A stretch of 64,000 bases of DNA from Sinorhizobium sp. B11 (GTDB taxonomy: Bacteria > Pseudomonadota > Alphaproteobacteria > Rhizobiales > Rhizobiaceae): the NCBI GenBank assembly GCA_039725955.1, contig CP091034.1, positions 3,534,001 through 3,598,000 of the forward strand, given 5' to 3'. The notes beneath the pieces were generated by a model. That model was not told where the DNA came from. It saw only the letters and a program-made list of their open reading frames with translations, and did not search any database. The first letter of the stretch is position 1, and every line of letters begins with the position of its first letter. Positions 1 through 6,591 of the stretch are shown here, one piece after another. The translations under genes and the position numbers were made by a program.

Positions 1-133
1 ACCCCGCAGCCTTCGCCAACTCGTCTAGGCGGTTTGCGCCGTCGACGGCGGAAACGCCCGCAGAACGGGCTCCAAAAGGCGAAAATGCAGCATCATCGGC
101 GCAGTCGCGGACTGCGCGTTCACGTCTCTTCAT
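1..133 (-). CDS. Start of an unidentified protein, cut by the left edge
   Basis: Reading leftwards from an ATG at 133-131, the frame stays open to the window edge for 44 codons and begins MKRRERAVRDCADDAAF. An in-frame TGA lies four codons upstream of the ATG, so this is the first possible start, and a weak GGAA purine stretch precedes it. The later residues (GANRLDELAKAAG) look like ordinary protein rather than antisense noise. I do not recognise the family from this fragment. It would be transcribed divergently from sciP, sharing the AT-rich gap between them. Confidence is limited because only the N-terminus is visible. Confidence 0.4.
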   Translation of the reverse strand, partial: MKRRERAVRDCADDAAFSPFGARSAGVSAVDGANRLDELAKAAG

Positions 134-530
134 TCTCTTGTTCCTTCACGGGCCTGGCTTCGGCTCGGTCTCGCAGCCGGCCGCGGGTTGGACGCGCCGG
201 ACGATCACGAAAGACGCGATTGCCCCGCATCCGAAGGATACGAAGCATTCAAACGGCAATCTTCAATGATACTGCGAGAAGAACGGAGACGAAGTCTTTG
301 CGCTCATGCTTATGTTGCAGCGCTTATAAATTGTCCGGAAAATAATATGTAACATTTATTCCGCATGGCTCCCATGCAGCCGGGTCAAACTGACGCAACG
401 GCAGGAGCCGGCAAATCAGCCTCGGACGCGCGTCTAAAGTTGTTATCAAAGTCTTACGATGCGTTTAGGCAATTTTTAAATGTGGCAAGTTAGAGTGGCA
501 CCCGTGGTCTTGCGTTGTGTAGAGAGTCCA
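134..530. promoter_or_regulatory. Intergenic control region upstream of sciP
   Basis: This gap of about 400 bases holds no convincing gene. The Arg-rich frame at 34-345 looks like noise. The right part is AT-rich (310-360 and 435-480) and contains the CtrA-box-like sequence at 465-479. A GAGTC (GANTC, CcrM methylation type) lies at 524-528, directly against the sciP start codon. It probably carries the sciP promoter and a divergent promoter for the gene at the left edge. Confidence 0.5.
465..479 (+). promoter_or_regulatory. Candidate CtrA-binding box upstream of sciP
   Basis: The sequence TTAG-N7-TTAA matches the CtrA consensus TTAA-N7-TTAA at seven of eight fixed positions. It ends 51 bases before the sciP ATG. 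In Caulobacter sciP transcription depends on CtrA, so the placement is sensible. No binding data are available here, and such AT-rich boxes also occur by chance. Confidence 0.45.
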
Positions 531-806
531 ATGACCGAAATGATACGTCCCCGAGTAAAATATGTCATCGGCCCCGATGGCAGCCCCCTGACGATTGCGG
601 ATCTTCCGCCGCCCAATACGCGGCGCTGGGTCATCCGCCGGAAGGCAGAGGTTGTCGCGGCTGTGCGCGGTGGCCTGTTGAGCTTGGAAGAAGCCTGCGA
701 GCGTTACACGCTAACTGTCGAAGAATTCCTTTCCTGGCAGTCCTCCATCAACAGCCATGGCCTTGCCGGCCTGCGCACCACGCGCATCCAGCAGTACCGC
801 CACTGA
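531..806 (+). CDS. sciP: SciP, CtrA inhibitory protein (DUF1153)
   Basis: This 91-aa protein matches the DUF1153/SciP family over its whole length. It has the conserved N-terminus RPRVKYVIGPDGSPLT, followed by a helix-turn-helix-like segment (about residues 31-75, RRWVIRRKAEVVAAVRGG through the SLEEACERY and VEEFLSWQ helices). In Caulobacter SciP binds CtrA at target promoters and blocks RNA polymerase recruitment in G1. The ATG at 531 is chosen over an ATG at 480 because the family N-terminus begins there. The gene converges on the PqiA-like gene with a 20-base gap and sits 1.8 kb from ctrA, its functional partner. Confidence 0.93.
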   Translation: MTEMIRPRVKYVIGPDGSPLTIADLPPPNTRRWVIRRKAEVVAAVRGGLLSLEEACERYTLTVEEFLSWQSSINSHGLAGLRTTRIQQYRH

Positions 807-826
807 CCCCACTCCCTTCGATTTGA

Positions 827-1291
827 TCATTTCGGGCCGGACGCATTTCCCTTGAGGGAATGAAGAAGGCCCGAAATCATTGCCGAGGCCGCGTAACACC
901 AGAGGCCGGGCTGCGTGAACGCATTCGCAAGTCCTGTCGTCTTCGCCGCCGCAATGACGATCGCAACGAGCAGCACATCCATCATGGACCACTTGGACAG
1001 ATGCGGCACGACGTTGCGATAAAACAGGCTGCCGGTGCTGCCGGCAGCCGTCAATTCTGCCGCGATCCCGATCATTTTCAAGACCGGCAGTACGATCGAG
1101 ACGAGCCCCACCAGCGCTGCAAGCGCAACGTCGCCGCCATTCCAGAGCGAAGCCACGATTTGCAGGAGCGACGGCGTCTCGTCGAAGAACCAGAGCTTCT
1201 CGAAACGGATGAGCGGAAGCACGAGGCCGAGCGCCAGAAGAAACGGCGCCGTCACCAATAGAACCGGCCGAATCACCAAAAGCCTGTTCAA
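827..1291 (-). CDS. PqiA-domain integral membrane protein
   Basis: This 154-aa protein has about four hydrophobic segments (roughly residues 8-26, 45-65, 98-117 and 126-142) and resembles a single paraquat-inducible protein A domain. The sequence around FDETPSLLQIVASLW and ISIVLPVLKMIG-like blocks fits that family. The cysteine pairs found in E. coli PqiA are absent. A TTG start at 1291 preceded by AGGCGGGA is preferred over an upstream ATG because the upstream extension is Arg/Gly-rich and unlike the family. In E. coli, PqiA works with the MCE protein PqiB in envelope lipid transport. No MCE gene is nearby, so the role here is unknown. Confidence 0.7.
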   Translation of the reverse strand: MNRLLVIRPVLLVTAPFLLALGLVLPLIRFEKLWFFDETPSLLQIVASLWNGGDVALAALVGLVSIVLPVLKMIGIAAELTAAGSTGSLFYRNVVPHLSKWSMMDVLLVAIVIAAAKTTGLANAFTQPGLWCYAASAMISGLLHSLKGNASGPK

Positions 1292-1396
1292 TTCCCGCCT
1301 CCCCTTTTGAACACACTGTCTCCCACCGCCACGGCTTGGCATGCCGATGCCGTCGTGTCACGTTCCCGACCACACAATTCGTCAGGAGACATGGAC

Positions 1397-1675
1397 ATGG
1401 ATATCAGGATTGAGGAAAACACCTCCGGCGGCCGCTACGTTGCGGTGCTGGAAGGCCATGAAGCGGAAATGACCTATTCCCGGACATCGCCGAAACTCAT
1501 TATCATCGATCATACCGGCGTGCCCGACGCTTTGCGTGGCAAAGGCGTCGGCCAGGCACTCGCCCTCCACGCGGTCGAGGCAGCCCGCCAGGGCGGCTGG
1601 AAGATCATTCCGCTCTGCCCCTTCTTCAAATCACAGGCGCAGCGCCATCCGGAATGGAACGACGTGGTAAACTGA
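1397..1675 (+). CDS. Small GNAT-family N-acetyltransferase (YidJ/NATD1-like)
   Basis: This 92-aa protein is a minimal GCN5-related acetyltransferase domain. It shows beta-strand residues RYVAVLEGHEAEMTY, the acetyl-CoA loop region VPDALRGKGVGQALALHAV (the R-G-K-G-V-G motif at about residues 53-58), and the terminal PLCPFFKSQAQRHPEW block typical of the NATD1/YidJ group. The ATG at 1397 is used because it lies eight bases after AGGAG, whereas the ATG at 1391 is too close. The acceptor substrate of this group is not known. It is transcribed towards fliJ, which converges on it. Confidence 0.8.
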   Translation: MDIRIEENTSGGRYVAVLEGHEAEMTYSRTSPKLIIIDHTGVPDALRGKGVGQALALHAVEAARQGGWKIIPLCPFFKSQAQRHPEWNDVVN

Positions 1676-1792
1676 AGAGGCCACCTCACACGACAGAAAC
1701 ACCAAAAGCCATGCATGACGGACACTTGGCCCGTCATGCATGGCTTCTGTGGTTATCCCCCAGGGCGCCGGTACCGGCGCCTGCAATATTCG

Positions 1793-2143
1793 TCAGGCCC
1801 GGGCGCGAACTGCGCCGTCGCGCTCTTCGAGCGCCGTTGCCCTGGCATATTCCGCCTGCATTTCCTCAAGCGCCAGTTCCAGCGCCTCCTCCTGAACCTT
1901 CAGTTCCTTGATCGAGACCTGAAGATTGTCGGCGCGCTGACGTGCGGCCTTGGCGAAGGTCGGATATGCAAAGTGATTCGGGTCGGAAATACCGGACTTC
2001 TTTTCCTCGACGACGATCTGGCTCTCCAGATCCTTCGTCATCCGTTCAAACTCGGACATCATCATCTGCAACTGCTGCAGCTGACGACGCTTTTCGTTAA
2101 CCTGAAACTCTTTCAGGCGAACGAGGCTCTCTCGCGACTTCAT
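1793..2143 (-). CDS. fliJ: FliJ-like flagellar export chaperone
   Basis: This 116-aa, almost wholly helical and highly charged protein begins MKSRESLVRLKEFQVNEKRR. It has heptad-like repeats throughout and no signal peptide, which fits the FliJ family: cytoplasmic coiled-coil proteins that act with the FliI ATPase in flagellar type III export. The second of two ATGs (2143) is chosen for its spacing from GGGAG. No other flagellar gene is in the window. The gene is divergent from ctrA, a master regulator of flagellar genes in alphaproteobacteria, and shares its upstream region. Coiled-coil similarity is low-information, so the assignment is probable rather than certain. Confidence 0.72.
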   Translation of the reverse strand: MKSRESLVRLKEFQVNEKRRQLQQLQMMMSEFERMTKDLESQIVVEEKKSGISDPNHFAYPTFAKAARQRADNLQVSIKELKVQEEALELALEEMQAEYARATALEERDGAVRARA

Positions 2144-2300
2144 ACGCATTACTCCCGTGATGCGAGACCCCGGCTCAACTTGAAACCGCCCTTGCGCGCC
2201 GCTTTGACACGGTTTGCCGAAAAATTTCCTGCGATATTAACAAAAACCTACCGCTGGTAACCTTTCGTTTACGGGCATCGTTAATGATAGGTGAGATGAT

Positions 2301-2315
2301 TTAAGGCTCGGTAAA
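2301..2315. promoter_or_regulatory. Candidate CtrA box, distal ctrA promoter region
   Basis: TTAA-N7-TAAA matches the CtrA consensus at seven of eight fixed positions, 265 bases upstream of the ctrA start codon. It could also act on the divergent fliJ gene. Confidence 0.4.
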
Positions 2316-2475
2316 CACCAGGACAGGAAAACCGAACCTTTTCATTAGCGAGTCGGATGAATCACTTAGCTCGATTTCTTAATGTCAAAGTTGAGAACTG
2401 GGTTTCGAGATTCCCATTGGAAAACAGAGAAATGGAAAAATTATTTAATAAATTCGATACTCCTTGCCAGAGTGA

Positions 2476-2494
2476 ATTAGAATTTGTTAACCAT
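2476..2494 (+). promoter_or_regulatory. Candidate CtrA site, proximal ctrA promoter region
   Basis: ATTA-N7-TTAACCAT contains the extended half-site TTAACCAT at 2487-2494 preceded by an imperfect half-site (six of eight fixed positions overall). It lies about 85 bases before the ctrA ATG, suited to direct autoregulation. It is weaker than the distal match. Confidence 0.35.
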
Positions 2495-2579
2495 TTCGTG
2501 GCAGCTTCCAAATCACGTAGCTTATTCGGTATCGCGTAGGGGGCCATGCCACCTTTCGGCGGCGGTAAAGGGGATAATT

Positions 2580-3281
2580 ATGCGGGTACTTCTCATCGAG
2601 GATGATAGCGCTACGGCGCAGAGCATCGAACTGATGCTCAAATCTGAGAGTTTTAATGTTTATACGACAGATCTCGGCGAAGAAGGCGTGGATCTGGGCA
2701 AGTTGTATGATTACGATATCATCCTTCTCGATCTGAACCTTCCCGACATGTCCGGATACGAAGTGCTGCGCACTCTCCGTCTGTCGAAGGTCAAGACTCC
2801 GATCCTGATCCTCTCGGGCATGGCCGGTATCGAAGACAAGGTTCGCGGTCTCGGCTTCGGTGCCGACGACTACATGACCAAGCCCTTCCACAAGGATGAG
2901 CTCGTTGCCCGCATCCATGCGATCGTGCGCCGGTCCAAGGGCCATGCACAGTCGGTTATCATGACCGGCGAACTGATCGTCAACCTCGATGCAAAAACCG
3001 TCGAAGTCGGCGGCCAGCGCGTTCACCTGACGGGCAAGGAATACCAGATGCTGGAGCTTCTCTCGCTCCGCAAGGGCACCACGCTCACCAAGGAAATGTT
3101 CCTGAACCACCTTTATGGCGGTATGGACGAGCCCGAACTGAAGATCATCGACGTCTTCATCTGCAAGCTGCGCAAGAAGCTTGCAAATGCCGCCGGCGGC
3201 GCCAACTACATCGAAACCGTCTGGGGTCGCGGCTATGTGCTGCGCGAGCCCGATGGCGCCGAATACGCCGAAACCGCCTGA
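2580..3281 (+). CDS. ctrA: Cell-cycle response regulator CtrA
   Basis: This 233-aa OmpR/PhoB-type regulator starts MRVLLIEDDSATAQSIELML and is essentially family length. The receiver (residues 1-115) has the acidic pair D8-D9, phosphoacceptor D51 in DLNLPDMSGYE, S79 and K101 in MTKPF. The C-terminal winged-helix domain (about 125-225) includes LTGKEYQMLELLSLRKGTTLTKE and YIETVWGRGYVLRE. CtrA directs cell division, flagellar and other cell-cycle genes after phosphorelay through CckA and ChpT. The C-terminus ends in two alanine-containing degron-like residues (ETA); CtrA homologues are ClpXP substrates. The ATG at 2580 follows AAAGGGGAT. Its partners sciP and chpT flank it. Confidence 0.97.
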   Translation: MRVLLIEDDSATAQSIELMLKSESFNVYTTDLGEEGVDLGKLYDYDIILLDLNLPDMSGYEVLRTLRLSKVKTPILILSGMAGIEDKVRGLGFGADDYMTKPFHKDELVARIHAIVRRSKGHAQSVIMTGELIVNLDAKTVEVGGQRVHLTGKEYQMLELLSLRKGTTLTKEMFLNHLYGGMDEPELKIIDVFICKLRKKLANAAGGANYIETVWGRGYVLREPDGAEYAETA

Positions 3282-3303
3282 TCCGCCAAATCCGCTTATC
3301 CCT

Positions 3304-3337
3304 AAAAATCCCGCCCTTGTGGCGGGATTTTTGTTTT
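3304..3337 (+). terminator. Rho-independent terminator of ctrA
   Basis: A ten-base stem (AAATCCCGCC / GGCGGGATTT) with a five-base loop is followed by TTGTTTT, 22 bases after the ctrA stop codon. Confidence 0.9.
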
Positions 3338-3405
3338 GGTGCTCTATCCCGAAATGAAAAAGCCGCCCGGAAGGACGGCTTGCGTTAACGATTTGCGCAA
3401 CCTGC

Positions 3406-3768
3406 TCAGGCGGCGATTGCGCGATTTCCGAACACGGCGGTGAGGATCTTGCGGTCGAATGGCTTCAGCAGGAAGTCGGTTGCCCCTGCCCGCTTGCCGG
3501 CCATAAGCTTCTTCAGGTCGGCTTCGATGACGCAATAGTAGATCTTCACCTCTTTGCCGCCGTCCAGGGCGCGGATGGCGGCGATGAGCTCGAGCGCCCC
3601 CTCCATACCTGAATCAACGATCAGATATTCGGGAAGCTCGGCCTGGCAGCGTTGCAGCGCCTCTTCGGCATTCGACGCTTCGCTGACCAGGAAATCGAGT
3701 TCGGAAAGGATTCGCTTGCCGACCTTGCGAACAATGTCCGAACTGTCGGTGATCATGAATCTCTGCAT
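3406..3768 (-). CDS. Single-domain CheY-like receiver, downstream of chpT
   Basis: This 120-aa protein is a lone receiver domain. The phosphoacceptor is probably D52 (in LIVDSGMEG) and the conserved lysine is K102 (LLKPFDR). The acidic pocket is reduced to TDSS (a single Asp at position 8 where receivers usually have two acids). The switch Thr/Ser position, 22 residues before K102, is V80. AAGGAG precedes the ATG. It lies 113 bases after the chpT stop in the same direction, suggesting co-transcription and a role near the CckA-ChpT phosphorelay, perhaps as a phosphate acceptor or a phosphorylation-independent binding module. That role is inference; the sequence does not show a named homologue such as CpdR or DivK. 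Confidence 0.75.
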   Translation of the reverse strand: MQRFMITDSSDIVRKVGKRILSELDFLVSEASNAEEALQRCQAELPEYLIVDSGMEGALELIAAIRALDGGKEVKIYYCVIEADLKKLMAGKRAGATDFLLKPFDRKILTAVFGNRAIAA

Positions 3769-3881
3769 GGCGGCTCCTTATCCCTCGCGCTGTCTCCATC
3801 GAGGGCCTTCCTGACCTTCGAGGATAGGTTGATCAGGCTAAGGAATCGTTACCGCCGTTGCTTCGATCAGCAATTGGTAAA

Positions 3882-4529
3882 CTACGCTGCAGCGATCTTG
3901 GCAGTGAAGATGATCTCTTCGGCGCTGACTTCGTGACCCAGAACCATGCCGCATTCTTCAGCCAGAAGTACGGTATAGTAGGGCTGGATCGAATGCGCAT
4001 CGATCGCTTCTTCGACAGTGCCGGTAGCGATTTCGATGAACTTCGGCGGCATGCGCATCAGCTTGCCCTTGGCGACGAGCTTGAAGCTTGCATCGAATTC
4101 GGGATTTTCCAGAGTGATATCCAGATTGCCGCCGCGCGGTATGGAAGAATATGCGACGAGGAAAAGGTTCAGGAGGAGTTTGACCCTGTTCTTGGCGACG
4201 ATCGCGCGCGGACCGCTCCAGGTCACCTCGGTCTTCTTTTCGGCCACAGCGAAATCCTTGGCCGCACGTTCGGCCTCACCGGTATCGATCGAGGCGCCGA
4301 CGGAACCGGAAGCACCAAAGGCAAGGCGTGCGAATTTGAGACGGACCGAGGCATTCAGTGCGCTGGTGCGGATGAGATCCATCGCATCCGAATCTGCTCC
4401 GCCTTCGTCCAGAAGCTCCAGGCCGTTGTTGATGGCGCCGACGGGTGAGATCACGTCATGGCACACGCGGCTGCACAGAAGTGCTGCCAGGTCCGGACCG
4501 GACAGAGTGAGATTGGGGTTCTTGGACAT
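3882..4529 (-). CDS. chpT: Histidine phosphotransferase ChpT
   Basis: This 215-aa protein has the ChpT signature. The N-terminal helix carries CSRVCHDVISPVGAINNGLELL with phosphoacceptor H24, followed by a second helix (DLIRTSALNASVRLKFARLAFG) and a degenerate histidine-kinase-like C-terminal domain without ATP-binding motifs. ChpT passes phosphate from CckA to CtrA and CpdR in alphaproteobacteria. The second ATG of a pair (4529) is chosen because it lies six bases after AGGAG. The gene is divergent from the eipA-like gene, and a CtrA-box-like sequence lies between them. ctrA itself is about 600 bases away on the other strand. Confidence 0.9.
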   Translation of the reverse strand: MSKNPNLTLSGPDLAALLCSRVCHDVISPVGAINNGLELLDEGGADSDAMDLIRTSALNASVRLKFARLAFGASGSVGASIDTGEAERAAKDFAVAEKKTEVTWSGPRAIVAKNRVKLLLNLFLVAYSSIPRGGNLDITLENPEFDASFKLVAKGKLMRMPPKFIEIATGTVEEAIDAHSIQPYYTVLLAEECGMVLGHEVSAEEIIFTAKIAAA

Positions 4530-4634
4530 CATCGTCTCCTGAGGGCGGCAGTGTCATTCCACCCGGTAGTGTGCCTGATCAAAATTGCGCGAAGTTTGCG
4601 ACCGTACTCACCGCCATAATGACACCATATTTGG

Positions 4635-4649
4635 TAAACCGATTGTTAA
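4635..4649. promoter_or_regulatory. Candidate CtrA box between chpT and eipA
   Basis: TAAA-N7-TTAA (TTAA-N7-TTTA on the other strand) matches the CtrA consensus at seven of eight fixed positions. It lies 50 bases upstream of the first eipA start and 106 bases upstream of chpT. In Brucella abortus eipA is reported to be directly activated by CtrA, which supports this site. Confidence 0.55.
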
Positions 4650-4698
4650 GACGATCGGCGCAAAATGCATCAAATGCTAATACTCCTGACAATGACGA

Positions 4699-5301
4699 AT
4701 GGATGACATCATGCGCCTCCAATTTCTCGGAAGATTTATCGGCTTCTGCAAGTTGCTGACCGCAATCGTGATCTCGTCGATGATGATTACAGGGCAGGCC
4801 GCAGCGCAGCAGAGCAACGGCCAGTATACAGTGCAGGAAATCGTCGATGCCGGTCATTCCTTCTTCGGCGAGACCAGCGGCGGCCTTGCCAAGGTCGTTG
4901 AAAGCGCCTTCCAGAAATATGGCCTGCCGAACGGCTATATTCTCGGCCAGGAAGGCGGCGGCGCCTTCATCGCCGGCCTGACCTACGGCGAAGGCCAGCT
5001 CAACACCAAGAATGCAGGCGAACACCCGCTCTACTGGCAGGGTCCGTCCCTCGGTCTTGACTATGGCGGCCAGGGCTCGCGCGTCATGATGCTGGTCTAC
5101 GACCTGCCGTCCATCGATTCCATCTATGCCCGCTTCGGCGGCGTCAGCGGCTCGGCCTATGTCATCGCCGGCTTCGGCATGACGCTTCTCAAGAACAACA
5201 ACGTTCTGGTCGTACCGATCCGCACCGGTGTCGGCGCCCGTCTCGGCATCAATGTCGGCTACCTGAAGGTCACCCCGAACCCGACGTGGAACCCCTTCTG
5301 A
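4699..5301 (+). CDS. eipA: EipA-like periplasmic envelope protein (DUF1134)
   Basis: This 200-aa protein belongs to DUF1134. It has a signal peptide (about residues 10-36, with a cut after GQAAA), then VQEIVDAGHSFFGETSGGLAKVVE, a Gly-rich segment GYILGQEGGGAFIAGLTYGEG and the terminal RTGVGARLGINVGYLKVTPNPTWNPF. The Brucella homologue EipA is a soluble periplasmic eight-stranded beta-barrel needed for envelope stress resistance and is activated by CtrA. An internal ATG at 4711 (MRLQFLGRF) gives a more typical signal peptide and may be the true start. Its position beside chpT and the CtrA-like box fit a cell-cycle-timed envelope function. Confidence 0.87.
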   Translation: MDDIMRLQFLGRFIGFCKLLTAIVISSMMITGQAAAQQSNGQYTVQEIVDAGHSFFGETSGGLAKVVESAFQKYGLPNGYILGQEGGGAFIAGLTYGEGQLNTKNAGEHPLYWQGPSLGLDYGGQGSRVMMLVYDLPSIDSIYARFGGVSGSAYVIAGFGMTLLKNNNVLVVPIRTGVGARLGINVGYLKVTPNPTWNPF

Positions 5302-5320
5302 AAAGCTCAGATCAGCGCTA

Positions 5321-5336
5321 ATATTCCTGGGAATAT
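5321..5336. repeat. Short palindrome downstream of eipA
   Basis: ATATTCC-TG-GGAATAT is a perfect seven-base inverted repeat 20 bases after the eipA stop. It has no following T-run, so it is not a standard terminator. Confidence 0.5.
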
Positions 5337-5424
5337 GGTCCTGCCGGCGCCCGCAGCCTTGCCGATGTGCCCCCTGCGTGCTTAATCAACGGACTGTATC
5401 AACCTTCGAAGCGATGGCCGCGCC

Positions 5425-6585
5425 GTGATCGAATATGCTCTTTTGTTCGGATTGGGTTTCCTGACCGCGGCCTTCCTCGTCTTTCTGGTCTCGCCTGCTG
5501 TCCATCGCCGCATCGTCTGGTACACCGAGAACCGCCTCAAGGCGACGATGCCGTTGAGCCCGCAGGAAGTGCGGGCGCAGAAGGACATGGTGCGCGCGCT
5601 CTACGCCGCTGAAAATGCCCGTACTGCGCAGGATCTGCAGCGCGAACGCGAGAAGTCGCTCTCCCTGCAGCTGCGCCATGACGCGCTCGCCGTCGATGCC
5701 GGCAGGCTGGCCTCCGAAGTCAACGAGGCACGCGCGCAGATCGGCGAAATGCAGGTGGAGGCCGCCGAGCAGCGCTCCCATCTTCGCAAGGACGAAAACT
5801 ATATCAGCCAGCTGAAGACGAGCCTGCATATTGCCGAACAGGCAGGCTCCAACAAGGATAGCGAGCTGGAGACGCTGCGTGCGCGGCTTTCCAAGCTTGC
5901 GGAACAGGCCGACAGTCTGAAGATCGACCTTGCCGCCCGCGAGACTGAAGCTGAGAACCTGAAGTTTCGCGCCAATGCCATGCGCGACGAACGCGATACG
6001 ATGCGCAAGGACGTGACCGTTCTGCAGAAGCGCGCCAAGGATGCCGAGCAGAAGCTCAGCCAGCAGCAGCACATGGTCATTCGCCTCGAGGACAAGGCCG
6101 CCCGAGAAACCGCCTCCGCCGCGGACAAGGAAGCCCTGCTCGGCCGCCGGCAGCAGGAAATCGCCAAGTTGAAGGACCAGCTGAAGGCGGCCAATGCCGA
6201 GCTGCGCAAGGTCACCAAGCTGCTGCGCGATGCCGGTCTTGCCAACGCTGTTGCCGATCTTCCCGCCGAAGCGAGCAGCGAAGCCGAAACCTCGGAGCTC
6301 GATCTCACATCTATCACGGCGCAGATGAGCGACAATGTCCGCAGGCGCAGCGCGGCACTGGCCGATCACCTGCAGAAGGCAAGAAACAATACCAGTCGCG
6401 ATGGTGCGCTTCGCGAGGAAATCACCTCGATCGCCGCCAGCATGGTGGCGCTTACGGCGCTCAACGAAGGTCCGTCCTCTCCGATCCTCTCCCTCCTGCC
6501 TGACAGCGGAGAGAAGAAGGGAGCAAACGACCGCGTGAATCTCGCTGACCGCGCAGCTGCGATCATCGCCGATCCGCAGCGCTGA
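5425..6585 (+). CDS. Membrane-anchored coiled-coil protein, unknown function
   Basis: This 386-aa protein has one N-terminal membrane segment (EYALLFGLGFLTAAFLVFLV, about residues 3-22). A long charged coiled-coil follows (about 45-280), rich in Glu, Lys, Gln and Ala with heptad-like spacing. The C-terminal part (about 300-386) is less regular. The start is GTG at 5425 with only a weak ribosome-binding site. I do not recognise a named family. The architecture (single N-terminal anchor, cytoplasmic coiled coil) is seen in scaffolding or division-associated proteins, but nothing here proves such a role. It converges on the methyltransferase gene with a six-base gap. Confidence 0.75.
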   Translation: MIEYALLFGLGFLTAAFLVFLVSPAVHRRIVWYTENRLKATMPLSPQEVRAQKDMVRALYAAENARTAQDLQREREKSLSLQLRHDALAVDAGRLASEVNEARAQIGEMQVEAAEQRSHLRKDENYISQLKTSLHIAEQAGSNKDSELETLRARLSKLAEQADSLKIDLAARETEAENLKFRANAMRDERDTMRKDVTVLQKRAKDAEQKLSQQQHMVIRLEDKAARETASAADKEALLGRRQQEIAKLKDQLKAANAELRKVTKLLRDAGLANAVADLPAEASSEAETSELDLTSITAQMSDNVRRRSAALADHLQKARNNTSRDGALREEITSIAASMVALTALNEGPSSPILSLLPDSGEKKGANDRVNLADRAAAIIADPQR

Positions 6586-6591
6586 CCCCTG

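Larger units (their letters stand above)
2144..2579. promoter_or_regulatory. ctrA/fliJ divergent control region with GANTC cluster
   Basis: This AT-rich gap of about 430 bases separates fliJ from ctrA. Three GANTC sites, the CcrM methylation sequence, sit within 64 bases: GAGTC 2350-2354, GAATC 2359-2363 and GATTC 2409-2413. CtrA-box-like sequences lie on both sides of them, at 2301-2315 and 2476-2491. In Caulobacter ctrA transcription is controlled by methylation state and by CtrA feedback from separate promoters. The layout here is consistent with that, but the promoters cannot be mapped by eye. A small frame at 2357-2539 is not considered a gene. Confidence 0.6.

Noticed and set aside
34..345. 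A 103-aa Arg/Ser-rich frame on the plus strand
   Set aside because: Composition is typical of GC-rich noise and it overlaps a more plausible minus-strand gene start.
2357..2539. A 60-aa frame in the ctrA control region
   Set aside because: It covers the GANTC cluster and a CtrA-like site in AT-rich promoter DNA and resembles no family; kept as control region.
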